A DNA stretch of 64,000 nucleotides, from contig CP019797.1 of the NCBI GenBank assembly GCA_002951995.1, positions 1,038,501 to 1,102,500 on the forward strand, written 5' to 3'. This stretch comes from Stenotrophomonas acidaminiphila (GTDB lineage: Bacteria; Pseudomonadota; Gammaproteobacteria; Xanthomonadales; Xanthomonadaceae). This document shows, piece by piece, positions 45,517 through 54,386 of this stretch; the first letter of the stretch is position 1; the number at the start of each line of letters is the position of its first letter. Under the pieces are notes generated by a model. It was not told the origin of the DNA. It worked only from the letters and a program-made list of their open reading frames with translations, and searched no databases. The position numbers were made by a program, and so were the translations under genes.

Positions 45517-46154
45517 GGCGCAGAACCCTGGAAGGCCGCAGGGCAAACGCCCGAAGGTCTAGTGCAACGATGCACACGATCCCTCTGGAGAACAGCCCCC
45601 TTTGGTAAAGGGGGCGCGCCGAAGGCGGGGGATCCGGCAGGCAGGTGAAGCAGGGTCCAGGGTTGCGCCGCGCGCAACCCTGAAAGACCAGGGCAAACGC
45701 TGAAGGTTTACTGCAACCACACACGATCCCTCTGGAGAACAGCCCCCTTGAGTAAAGGGGGCGCGCCGAAGGCGGGGGATCCGGCAGGCAGGTGAAGCAG
45801 GGTCCAGGGTTGCGCCGCGCGCAACCCTGGAAAACCCGCAGGGCAAGCGCCCGAAGGTCAGCAGCCACGCATCCATCCTTCTGGAGAAGAGCCCCCTTTA
45901 GTAAAGGGGGCGCGCCGAAGGCGGGGGATCTGGCAGGCAGGTGAAGCAGGGTCCAGGGTTGCGCGCGGCGCAACCCTGGAAAACCGCAGGGCAAACGCCC
46001 GAAGGTCAGCAGCCACGCATCCATCCTTCTGGAGAAGAGCCCCCTTTGGTAAAGGGGGCGCGCCGAAGGCGGGGGATCTGGCAGGCAGGTGAAGCAGGGT
46101 CCAGGGTTGCGCGCGGCGCAACCCTGGAAAACCGCAGGGCAAATGCCCGAAGGT
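45517..46154. repeat. Tandem array of about 148-bp palindromic units
   Basis: Four full units plus a leading half unit in tandem. The landmark AAAGGGGGCGCGCC begins at 45607, 45754, 45903 and 46051, periods 147, 149 and 148. Every unit has CCCCCTTT-(3 nt)-AAAGGGGG (copy 2 slightly changed), then CCAGGGTTGCGC-(3 nt)-GCGCAACCCTGG, and a small GGGC-AAAC-GCCC (degraded in one copy). The central three bases of the second palindrome are CGC in units 1-2 and GCG in units 3-4. Units 3 and 4 are almost identical. The array ends at the dps stop codon. Because the periods are not all multiples of three, the long open frames across it are not a protein. Between 45292 and 45516 I see nothing. Confidence 0.9.
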
Positions 46155-46703
46155 TTACTGCAGCAGCGAGCGCAGCATCCAGGCGTACTTCTCGTGGGTC
46201 TGCAGGCGCTGGGTCAGCAGGTCTTCGCTGGGCGCGTCGCCGGCCTTCTCCGCCTGTTCCAGCACCTTGCGCGCGGTGCGGCACACCGCCTCGTTGCCCT
46301 GCACCAGCTGCCGCACCATTTCGCGCCAGTCGGCGCTGTCGGTCAGCCCCGGTTCCTCGGCGATGGAGGTCAGGGCGACGAATTCGCGGTACGAGCCGGG
46401 GGCGTTGAAGCCCAGTGCGCGGATGCGTTCGGCGATCTCGTCCAGTGCCGTCCACTGCTCGGTGTACTGCGCCTCGAACATGGTGTGCAGCGAATTGAAC
46501 ATCGACCCGGTGACGTTCCAGTGGAAGTTGTGGGTCTTCAGGTACAGCGTGTAGGCATCGGCGAGGAAGTGCGACAGCCCATCGGCGACCTTCTTGCGAT
46601 CGGCATCCTTGATCCCGATATCGATGCCCGGCGCCGAGGGCGCGGAGGCGGCCAGCTGCTTCTTGCCGGCGTCGGGTTTGCTGCTGTTCTTGGCCTTGGC
46701 CAT
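46155..46703 (-). CDS. dps: Dps-family DNA-binding ferritin-like protein
   Basis: Ferritin-like dodecameric protein that oxidises and stores iron with hydrogen peroxide and protects DNA in stress. 182 residues. The ferroxidase ligands are in LKTHNFHWNVTG and MFEAQYTEQWTALDEIAERIRALG; the N-terminus is Lys-rich (AKAKNSSKPDAGKKQ), the type of tail that binds DNA. AAGGAG eight bases before the ATG supports the start at 46703. Divergent from hrpA across 88 bp. A repeat array abuts its 3' end. Confidence 0.95.
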   Translation of the reverse strand: MAKAKNSSKPDAGKKQLAASAPSAPGIDIGIKDADRKKVADGLSHFLADAYTLYLKTHNFHWNVTGSMFNSLHTMFEAQYTEQWTALDEIAERIRALGFNAPGSYREFVALTSIAEEPGLTDSADWREMVRQLVQGNEAVCRTARKVLEQAEKAGDAPSEDLLTQRLQTHEKYAWMLRSLLQ

Positions 46704-46791
46704 GACGCGTTGCTCCTTGTCGGGTTGAATGGCTTCACAATAGCGCCATCGGGACCATACCGGTATTTCACGTTTTCTCGTTGAACGATTG

Positions 46792-49700
46792 ATGAGCGCT
46801 ATCGAAAAGGACACTGCCGCGCGCCTGCGCCAAGCCCGTACAGCCATCGACGGGGCGATGAGCCGCGACCGCGGGCGCCTGCTCGGGCTGTGGTCACGCT
46901 GGCAGGGGCGGCCGGCCGATGCCGCCGCCGAGGCGGCGTTCCGCGGGCTGCTGGAGCAGTCCCGGGAGCAGCGTCGGCAGCGCGCGGCGCGGCCGCTTGC
47001 GATCAGCATGGACGACGCGCTGCCGATCGCGCGTGAAGCCGAGCGCATCACCGCGTTGATCCGCGACCACCAGGTGGTGGTGATCGCCGGCGAGACCGGT
47101 TCGGGCAAGACCACCCAGCTGCCCAAGCTGTGCCTGGCCGCCGGGCGCGGCGAGGCCGGGATGATCGGCTGCACCCAGCCGCGGCGCATCGCCGCGCGCG
47201 CGGTGGCCACCCGCGTGGCCGAGGAGCTGGGCAGCGAACTGGGCACGGTGGTCGGCTACCAGGTGCGCTTCACCGACAAGGTCGGCGAGGACAGCCGCAT
47301 CAAGTTCATGACCGACGGCATCCTGCTGGCCGAGATCGCCTCGGACCGCTGGCTGTCGCGCTACGACACGCTGATCATCGACGAGGCGCACGAGCGCAGC
47401 CTCAACATCGACTTCCTGCTCGGTTACCTCAAGCAGCTGCTGCGCCGGCGCCCGGACCTGAAGCTGGTGGTGACCTCGGCCACCATCGACACCGAGCGCT
47501 TCTCGCGTCATTTCGACGATGCGCCGGTGGTCAGCGTCGAGGGCCGCACCTACCCGGTGGAGGTGCGCTACCGGCCGCTGGACGAGGCGCGGCCGGCGCC
47601 GGTCGCCGAGGGCAGGGGCGGGCGCGGCCGCGGCGACGATGCCGACTCGGACCCGGTATCGGTCAACGAGGCGATCGTCGCGGCGGTGGACGAGATCACC
47701 CGCCTGGATCCGCGCGGCGATGTGCTGGTGTTCCTGCCCGGCGAGCGCGAGATCCGCGACGCGCACCAGGCGCTGGAGCGGCGCAAGTACCGCGAGACCG
47801 AGGTGCTGCCGCTGTATGCGCGGCTCTCGGCCAAGGACCAGGACCGGGTGTTCAACCCCGGGCCGAAGCGGCGCCTGGTGCTCACCACCAACGTCGCCGA
47901 GACCTCGCTGACGGTGCCGCGCATCCGCTACGTGGTCGATCCCGGCTACGCCCGGGTCAAGCGCTACAGTCCGCGGCAGAAGCTGGACCGGCTGCACATT
48001 GAACCGGTGTCGCAGGCCAGCGCCAACCAGCGCAAGGGCCGCTGCGGGCGCATCGCCGAGGGCGTGTGCTACCGCCTGTACGCCGAGGCCGATTTCCAGG
48101 CGCGCCCGGAATTCACCGATCCGGAGATCCGCCGTTCCTCGCTGGCCGGGGTGATCCTGCGCATGCTGCAGCTGGGCCTGGGGCGGATCGAGGATTTCCC
48201 GTTCCTCGAGCCGCCGGACGAACGCGCGGTCGCCGACGGCTGGCAGCAGCTGGCCGAGCTGGGCGCGATCGACGGCGAGCGCAGGCTCACCGCCATCGGC
48301 CGGCAGATGGCGCGGTTGCCGGTGGACGTGAAGCTGGCGCGCATGCTGGTGGCCGCGCAGCAGGCCGGCTGCCTGCACGAGATGCTGGTGATCGCCTCGT
48401 TCCTGGGCATCCAGGACCCGCGCGAACGGCCGCCGGAAGCGCGCGAGGCCGCCGACAACGCGCATGCGGCCTTCGCCGACCCGCGTTCGGAATTCCTCGG
48501 CATCCTGCGCCTGTGGGAAGGCTACCGGGCCGCGCACGAAGACCTGACCCAATCCAAACTGCGCGACTGGTGCGGCCGGCATTTCCTCGGCTTCCTGCGC
48601 ATGCGCGAATGGCGCGAACTGCACCGTCAGCTGCGCCTGCTGTGCGAAGAACTCGGGTGGGAAAGCGGCAGCGACGGCGTCTTCGGCAAGGCGCTGCTGG
48701 CCGCGCCGGCGGCACTGCCGGCCGGCGGCGACGGCGAAGCCAGGCGCAGGGCCACGCGCGGCGAACTGCACAGGGCGGCGCGGCTGGCGCGCGAAGGCGC
48801 GAAGCCGGAGGCGGCATCAGCTTCCTCCAGCAGAAACGCAGCAGCCCGGCAGGGCCGGGAGAAAACCGACCCAGGCGCGGATTCCACCTCCATTTCCGAG
48901 AAGGCCCGCGCCGCGGCCTACCAGGCCCTGCACCGGGCGATCCTCGCCGGGCTGCCGACGCAGATCGGCCACCGCACCGAGAAGGGCGACTTCCAGGCGC
49001 CGCGCCAGCGCCGCTTCCACCTGTTCCCGGGCTCGGCGCTGGCCAAGCGGCCGCCGCCGTGGGTGCTGAGCGCGACCCTGCTCGATACCCAGCGCGTGTG
49101 GGGCCTGACCAACGCCGCCATCGAGCCGGACTGGGCCATCGCCGAACTGCCGCACCTGCTGGCGCGCAAGCATTTCGATCCGCACTGGTCGCGTGCCCAG
49201 GGCCAGGTGCTGGCGGCCGAGCAGATCAGCCTGTTCGGGCTGGTGCTGGCGCCGCGCAAGCCGGTGCATTACGGCCGCATCAACCCCGGCGAAGCGCACG
49301 ACATCTTCGTGCGCCAGGCGCTGGTCACCGGCGAGATCAACACCCGTGCCGGCTTCGTCGCCGACAACCTCAAGGTACTGGAGCAGGCGCGCGAGGAAGA
49401 GGCCAAGCTGCGCCGCGCCGGTATCGTCGCCGACGAGGACTGGCAGGCGCGCTGGTACCTGGACCGGGTCCCGGCCGAGATCCATTCGGCCAGTGGGCTG
49501 GATGCCTGGTGGAAGGCACTGCCGCCCGCGCAGCAGCGCACGCTGCGCTGGTCACTGGCCGACCTGCTGCCGGGCGAAGGCAGCGAGCAGGAGCGCTATC
49601 CGAAATATTTCGCGCTGGGCGACGCACGGCTGGCGATGCATTACCGCTTCGAGCCCGGCGCGGCGGACGACGGCGTCACCCTGGACGTGCCGCTGCACCT

Positions 49701-50943
49701 GCTCAACGCGCTGGACCCGGCGCGGCTGTCGTGGCTGGCGCCGGGGTTCGTCGCCGACAAGGCCGCGGCGCTGATCCGCACCCTGCCCAAGGCGATGCGC
49801 CGCAACTACGTGCCGGCACCGGACTTCGGCCGCGCCTTCTTCGAAGCCTGGCCGCAGCCCTCGGCCGACGACATCCGCGGCGAACTGGCGCGGTTCCTGT
49901 CCAAAGCCACCGGCGCGGTGGTGGCGGCCACCGATTTCGACGAGGCCGCGCTGGAGCCATACCTGCGCATGAACCTGCGCCTGGCCGATGGCGAGGGCCG
50001 GCTGCTGGCGATGTCGCGCGATCTCGATGCGCTGCGCGCACGCTTCGGCGAGCGCGCCGGGCAGGCGTTCGCGGCGCGCGCCGGCAAGGCGCTGGCGGCC
50101 GAGGGGCTGCGCGAGTTCCCGGCGGGCGTCATTCCCGAGCAGGTGCCCGGCGAAGCCGGCGTGCCGGCGTACCCGGCGCTGGTCGATACCGGCGAGACGG
50201 CGGCGCTGCGCATCTTCGCCGACCGCAACGCCGCGCGGCTGGCGCATCCGGGCGGGGTGCGGCGGCTGCTGGAGATCGCCCTGGCCGACAAGGTCAAGCA
50301 GGCCCGCAAGCAGCTGCCGGTGTCGCCCAAGACCGGGCTGCTGTATGCGGCCATCGAATCGCAGGAAAGGCTGCGCGGCGACCTGGTCGATGCGGCCATG
50401 AACGCGGTGCTGGCCGATGGCCTGGGCGAAATCCGCTCGGCGGAGGCTTTCGAGCTGCGCCGTGCCGATGCCGGCAAGCGCCTGTTCGGCGAAGCGATGG
50501 AGCGGTTGCGCCTGGCCGAGACCATCCTCGGCCTGGTGGGCGAGCTCAAGCCGCTGCTGGAGGCGCCGTTGATGGGCTGGGCGCGCGGCAACCTCGACGA
50601 CATGGAACGGCAGCTGGCGTCGCTGGTGCATGCCGGCTTCCTGCGGCAGACCCCCGCCGACGCGCTGGCGCAGTTCCCGCGTTACCTGAAGGCGATGATC
50701 CTGCGCAGCGAACGCGCCAAGCGCGACCCACCCCGCGACCAGGCGCGCATGCTCGAGCTCAAGCCCTTCGTCGACGCATTGGAGGAGGCGCGGGCGCAGG
50801 GGCTGGCGGCGCGGCCGGAGTGGTCGGCGCTGCGCTGGGACATCGAGGAACTGCGGGTATCGCTGTTCGCCCAGGAACTGGGCTTCCGTTCCGGCATCTC
50901 GCCGAAGAAGCTGGCGCAGCGGGTCACCGCGCTGCGCGGCTGA
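46792..50943 (+). CDS. hrpA: ATP-dependent RNA helicase HrpA
   Basis: DEAH-box helicase of 1383 residues; E. coli HrpA resolves stalled, collided ribosomes on mRNA. Walker A GETGSGKT at 100-107, DEAH at 197-200 (IIDEAHERSLNIDFLL), SAT in VVTSATIDTERFSRHF, motif VI QRKGRCGR; then winged-helix, ratchet, OB-fold and a long HrpA-specific C-terminal region (DUF3418) ending GFRSGISPKKLAQRVTALRG. Residues near 655-700 form a low-complexity insert (EGAKPEAASASSSRNAAARQ). The ATG at 46792 is preceded by TTG and gives MSAIEKD. Confidence 0.95.
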   Translation: MSAIEKDTAARLRQARTAIDGAMSRDRGRLLGLWSRWQGRPADAAAEAAFRGLLEQSREQRRQRAARPLAISMDDALPIAREAERITALIRDHQVVVIAGETGSGKTTQLPKLCLAAGRGEAGMIGCTQPRRIAARAVATRVAEELGSELGTVVGYQVRFTDKVGEDSRIKFMTDGILLAEIASDRWLSRYDTLIIDEAHERSLNIDFLLGYLKQLLRRRPDLKLVVTSATIDTERFSRHFDDAPVVSVEGRTYPVEVRYRPLDEARPAPVAEGRGGRGRGDDADSDPVSVNEAIVAAVDEITRLDPRGDVLVFLPGEREIRDAHQALERRKYRETEVLPLYARLSAKDQDRVFNPGPKRRLVLTTNVAETSLTVPRIRYVVDPGYARVKRYSPRQKLDRLHIEPVSQASANQRKGRCGRIAEGVCYRLYAEADFQARPEFTDPEIRRSSLAGVILRMLQLGLGRIEDFPFLEPPDERAVADGWQQLAELGAIDGERRLTAIGRQMARLPVDVKLARMLVAAQQAGCLHEMLVIASFLGIQDPRERPPEAREAADNAHAAFADPRSEFLGILRLWEGYRAAHEDLTQSKLRDWCGRHFLGFLRMREWRELHRQLRLLCEELGWESGSDGVFGKALLAAPAALPAGGDGEARRRATRGELHRAARLAREGAKPEAASASSSRNAAARQGREKTDPGADSTSISEKARAAAYQALHRAILAGLPTQIGHRTEKGDFQAPRQRRFHLFPGSALAKRPPPWVLSATLLDTQRVWGLTNAAIEPDWAIAELPHLLARKHFDPHWSRAQGQVLAAEQISLFGLVLAPRKPVHYGRINPGEAHDIFVRQALVTGEINTRAGFVADNLKVLEQAREEEAKLRRAGIVADEDWQARWYLDRVPAEIHSASGLDAWWKALPPAQQRTLRWSLADLLPGEGSEQERYPKYFALGDARLAMHYRFEPGAADDGVTLDVPLHLLNALDPARLSWLAPGFVADKAAALIRTLPKAMRRNYVPAPDFGRAFFEAWPQPSADDIRGELARFLSKATGAVVAATDFDEAALEPYLRMNLRLADGEGRLLAMSRDLDALRARFGERAGQAFAARAGKALAAEGLREFPAGVIPEQVPGEAGVPAYPALVDTGETAALRIFADRNAARLAHPGGVRRLLEIALADKVKQARKQLPVSPKTGLLYAAIESQERLRGDLVDAAMNAVLADGLGEIRSAEAFELRRADAGKRLFGEAMERLRLAETILGLVGELKPLLEAPLMGWARGNLDDMERQLASLVHAGFLRQTPADALAQFPRYLKAMILRSERAKRDPPRDQARMLELKPFVDALEEARAQGLAARPEWSALRWDIEELRVSLFAQELGFRSGISPKKLAQRVTALRG

Positions 50944-51012
50944 CCCGCGCCGCCGGCGGGGCTCGCCCGGCAGGCGGCGTCACCGCAACGGCGGTGCGGG
51001 CAAGGCCCGCCG

Positions 51013-51546
51013 CTACGGCGTGGGGCGGTACTGCTCCACGCAGCGCCGGCGCGCGGCGTTGACCTGGTCGTGGGCGTAGGCATGCTCGCGGCTGATCGCG
51101 CGGCGCAGGTTGTCCATGCGCGCCTGCAGGGCCTGGCTGCGCTTGGCGTCGGCGGCGTTGTCCAGCTGCTCGCCGAGCATCGCCATCTGCTGCTGGTAGG
51201 TCGCCACGCGGTCGTTGGAGGGGCCGTAGATCGACGCGGTCGCCGTGGCGATGCACGCGCGTTCGGCGCTGCGGTCCTGTTCCGCCGGCGCTGGCGGCGG
51301 GCTGCCGCTCTCGCGCAGCGGCGATTGCTCCGGCTCGCCTGCCTCCGCCGGGGGCGGTGGCGGTAGCGCCACCGGCGCCGGCAGGCGCTCGCTGCGCAGC
51401 TTCATCGGCTGCGCGTTGGCGTCGCAGGGATGCTCGGAATAAGCGGTTTCCCCGGATTTCCCCTTGCACTTGTAGACCTGGGCCGACGCGCCGGCCGGCA
51501 GCAGGAACAGCAGCAGGAGCAACAGCGTGGCGGGCAGGAAGGGCAT
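51013..51546 (-). CDS. Secreted DUF4124-type protein
   Basis: A 177-residue exported protein. The signal peptide (LPATLLLLLLFLLPAGASA) leads to a DUF4124-like domain at about 23-60 with the usual VYKCKGKSGETAYSEHPCD (two cysteines), then a Pro-rich linker (APVALPPPPPAEAGEPEQ) and a helical C-terminal part (DRVATYQQQMAMLGEQLDNAADAKRSQALQ) holding two more cysteines. DUF4124 proteins are common in Xanthomonadaceae and have no established function. It lies 55 bp downstream of the next secreted-protein gene on the same strand, probably in one transcript. Confidence 0.8.
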   Translation of the reverse strand: MPFLPATLLLLLLFLLPAGASAQVYKCKGKSGETAYSEHPCDANAQPMKLRSERLPAPVALPPPPPAEAGEPEQSPLRESGSPPPAPAEQDRSAERACIATATASIYGPSNDRVATYQQQMAMLGEQLDNAADAKRSQALQARMDNLRRAISREHAYAHDQVNAARRRCVEQYRPTP

Positions 51547-51601
51547 GGCGGACCAGGGCAGGGGCGGGCGCCGCGGTGCGCGGCGCGGGAACGGGCACAG
51601 G

Positions 51602-52114
51602 TTACTTGGTGCGGCGCACCTTGGCGCGGGTGTTGAGCCCGTCGATCTGCAGGTACCACACCCCCATCAGCCCCGGGGTGATCTGCACCGCCGGCGCCTG
51701 CTTGCGGACACCGGCGGCCCGCGCATCGTCGGTCTGTTCCCAGACCTGGCCATTGTCCAGGGTGTACTGGCGGCCCTTGCCGAAGCCGCTGAACTCGCCC
51801 ACCAGCGTGGCCTTGATCGGCTCGCTGGAGCCGAAGTCGAAGAAGCCGCGGTTCTTCACGATCACTTCCTGGCGGCCTTCCTCGCGCGCCTGCTCCAGCG
51901 CGGTGGCGGTGGCATTGCGCACCTTGCCCTGCAGCCAGGCGTTGAGCGCGGCCAGCTCCTCGGGCGAGAGCTTTTCCAGGCCGGCGGCCTTGAACTCGGC
52001 GGCGGACATCTGCTGCTGCAGGTCGCCTTCGACGACGCGCTGCGCGTGTACGGCGAACGCCGGTGCGAGCAGCAGGGTGGTGGTGAGCAGGAGGCCAAGG
52101 CGCGACGGCTGCAT
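51602..52114 (-). CDS. Secreted protein of unknown function
   Basis: A 170-residue exported protein; signal peptide MQPSRLGLLLTTTLLLAPAFAVHAQ. I do not know the family by name. It has a helical first half rich in Ala/Glu/Leu (AAEFKAAGLEKLSPEELAALN, TALEQAREEGRQEVIVKN) and a beta-rich second half (SEPIKATLVGEFSGFGKGRQYTLDNGQVWEQTDD, GVWYLQIDGLN). The motif YTLDNGQVWEQ is also frequent in other exported Xanthomonadaceae proteins. Located with the DUF4124 gene and divergent from relA. Both look native by codon use. Confidence 0.75.
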   Translation of the reverse strand: MQPSRLGLLLTTTLLLAPAFAVHAQRVVEGDLQQQMSAAEFKAAGLEKLSPEELAALNAWLQGKVRNATATALEQAREEGRQEVIVKNRGFFDFGSSEPIKATLVGEFSGFGKGRQYTLDNGQVWEQTDDARAAGVRKQAPAVQITPGLMGVWYLQIDGLNTRAKVRRTK

Positions 52115-52177
52115 GGGCGATTGTTCCCGTGGATGGTTGGGCGCTAGTGTAGGCGCATCCGCCCGCCTTCAACCGCT

Positions 52178-54340
52178 GTGAACCGTTCTTCCCTCTCCGG
52201 CCTGGATGCCCTGCTGCACCGCCCGACCTGCGGCGCCCTTTCCGATCCGTTGCGGGAGGCGCTGCTGGGCGCCTGGCGGCAGCCCGGGACCGACACCCAA
52301 CCGCGGTTGCCGTGGCCGGTGCTGGCCGACACGCTCGATGCGCTCGCCCTGCTGTCCGCCGACGAGGCGGTGATCGCCGCCGCGCTGCTGTTCGATCTGC
52401 CGGGCCTGCGCGCGCGCCTGGCGGAGCTGCCGCTGGGCAACGCGGCGGCCGCGGTGCGCGGGCTGCTCGATGGGCAGGATGCCGCCGACCAGGTGTGGGC
52501 GCTGCACGCCGGGCGCGAGGCCGGCCGCAACAGCGAAGGCCTGCGCCGCCTGCTGCTATCCATCGTCCACGACCTGCGCGTGGTGCCGGTGCTGCTGGCG
52601 CGGCAACTGGCGTGCATGCGCGCGGCCGACCGCAGCCCCGAGGAGCAGCGCCGCGCGCTGGCGCAGCTGACCCGCGACATCCACGCGCCGCTGGCCAACC
52701 GCCTGGGCATCTGGCAGTTGAAATGGGAACTGGAAGACCTGGCGTTCCGTTTCCTGGAGCCGGATACGTACCGCCACATCGCGCGCGAGGTGGACGAAAC
52801 CCGGCTGGCGCGCGAGCGCTACGTCGAAGCGGTCAAGCGCCGCCTGTCCGCGGCGCTGGGCGAGCACGGCATCCGCGCCGAGGTCAGCGGCCGGCCCAAG
52901 CACATCTACAGCATCTGGCGGAAGATGCAGAAGAAGAAGCTGGCCTTCGAGCAGCTCTACGACCTGCGCGCGGTGCGGGTGATGGTGGACGACGTGGCCG
53001 CCTGCTACGCCGCGCTGGGCGTGGTGCACGCGTTGTGGACGCCGATCCCCAGCGAGTTCGACGACTACATCGCCCGGCCCAAGGCCAACGACTACCGCTC
53101 GCTGCACACCGCGGTGATCGGCCCGGAGGGGCGCACCGTGGAAGTGCAGATCCGCACCCACGAGATGCATGCGCAGGCCGAACTGGGCGTGGCCGCGCAC
53201 TGGAAGTACAAGGAAGGCGGCAAGGGCGCGGAGAAGGCGTTCGACCGCAAGATCACCTGGATGCGGCAATTGCTGGAGCAGGCGCAGGATGCGGCCAATC
53301 CGGAGGACCTGGCCGGCGCGCTGGATGCCGAGCTGATCGAGGACCGGGTCTACGCGCTCAGCCCCAAGGGCGAGGTGATGGACCTGCCGGCCGGCGCCAC
53401 GCCGCTGGACTTCGCCTACCACGTGCACACCATGGTCGGGCACCGTTGCCGCGGCGCCAAGGTCAACGGCCGTATCGTGCCGCTGACCTACCGCCTGCGC
53501 AGCGGCGACCGGGTCGAGATCATGACCGCGCGCGACGCCGACCCGCGCCGCGACTGGCTGCTGCCGGCCAACGGCTTCCTGGCCAGCAACCGTTCGCGCG
53601 AGAAGGTACGCACCTGGTTCCACAAGCTCGACCGCGCGCGCAACGTGCAGGCCGGGCGCGAACTGCTGGACCGCGAGCTCAAGCGGCTGGGCCTGCAGCA
53701 GGCCGACCTGATGCTCGCCGCCCGGCGTTTCCACGCCGACAGCGTCGACGACCTGTACATCCAGGTCGCGCTCGGCGACACCGGCCCCAGCCAGGTCAGC
53801 CGCGCGCTGCTGGAGGCGGAGAAGGAGAAGAACCAGCCAGCGCCGGCCACCCCGGCGCTGCCGCGGCCGACCGCGCGCCGCGACGGCATCGGCCGCTCCG
53901 ACTTCACCGTGCAGGGCGTGGGCAACCTGCTGGTGCAGCTGGCGCGCTGCTGCCAGCCGGTGGCCGGCGAGCCGATCGCCGGCTACCTCACCCGGACCCG
54001 CGGGGTCACCGTGCACCGTGCCGATTGCCCGGCGCTGGCGCGGTTGTCGGCAGCGCACCCCGAGCGCGTGCTGCCGGTGGAGTGGGGCCGCGCCGGCGCG
54101 GGCTACGAGGTGGACGTGATGGTCCGTGCCATGGACCGGCGCTGGCTGCTCAAGGACATCACCAACCTGATCGCGCAGGAGGATGCCTACGTGCTCAACA
54201 TCAACAGCGATCCGCTGCGCGACAGCGGCCGCATGCAGCTGCGGCTGCGGCTGAAGGTGAGCGACTACGGCCAGCTGTCCACCCTGCTGGGCAAGCTCGA
54301 CGCGCTGCCGGGCGTGGACGAAGCGCGGCGCATGGGCTGA
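52178..54340 (+). CDS. relA: GTP pyrophosphokinase RelA
   Basis: Ribosome-associated (p)ppGpp synthetase of the stringent response, 720 residues. The N-terminal HD hydrolase domain is degenerate: the place of the catalytic His-Asp reads AALLFDLPG (Phe72-Asp73), the state of RelA rather than SpoT. The synthetase domain has E293FDD in SEFDDYIARPKANDYRSLHT, the acidic form that marks RelA-type synthetases. TGS domain about 390-450 (VYALSPKGEVMDLPAGATPLDFAYHVHT), then helical, zinc-finger-like (RCCQPVAGEPI) and C-terminal ACT domains. Starts with GTG at 52178; no ATG fits. Divergent from the secreted-protein pair. Confidence 0.96.
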   Translation: MNRSSLSGLDALLHRPTCGALSDPLREALLGAWRQPGTDTQPRLPWPVLADTLDALALLSADEAVIAAALLFDLPGLRARLAELPLGNAAAAVRGLLDGQDAADQVWALHAGREAGRNSEGLRRLLLSIVHDLRVVPVLLARQLACMRAADRSPEEQRRALAQLTRDIHAPLANRLGIWQLKWELEDLAFRFLEPDTYRHIAREVDETRLARERYVEAVKRRLSAALGEHGIRAEVSGRPKHIYSIWRKMQKKKLAFEQLYDLRAVRVMVDDVAACYAALGVVHALWTPIPSEFDDYIARPKANDYRSLHTAVIGPEGRTVEVQIRTHEMHAQAELGVAAHWKYKEGGKGAEKAFDRKITWMRQLLEQAQDAANPEDLAGALDAELIEDRVYALSPKGEVMDLPAGATPLDFAYHVHTMVGHRCRGAKVNGRIVPLTYRLRSGDRVEIMTARDADPRRDWLLPANGFLASNRSREKVRTWFHKLDRARNVQAGRELLDRELKRLGLQQADLMLAARRFHADSVDDLYIQVALGDTGPSQVSRALLEAEKEKNQPAPATPALPRPTARRDGIGRSDFTVQGVGNLLVQLARCCQPVAGEPIAGYLTRTRGVTVHRADCPALARLSAAHPERVLPVEWGRAGAGYEVDVMVRAMDRRWLLKDITNLIAQEDAYVLNINSDPLRDSGRMQLRLRLKVSDYGQLSTLLGKLDALPGVDEARRMG

Positions 54341-54386
54341 GCCCGGCGTTGCCGGCGGCGTCATCGCGGGCTGCTAGGCTGGCCGC

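Noticed and set aside
45297..46455. Several minus-strand open frames of 90-236 codons across the recQ-dps gap, with repeated segments such as PWTLLHLPAR
   Set aside because: They are translations of the 148-bp DNA repeat. Unit periods of 148 and 149 change the frame, no frame runs across all units, and no ribosome site or protein family is evident.
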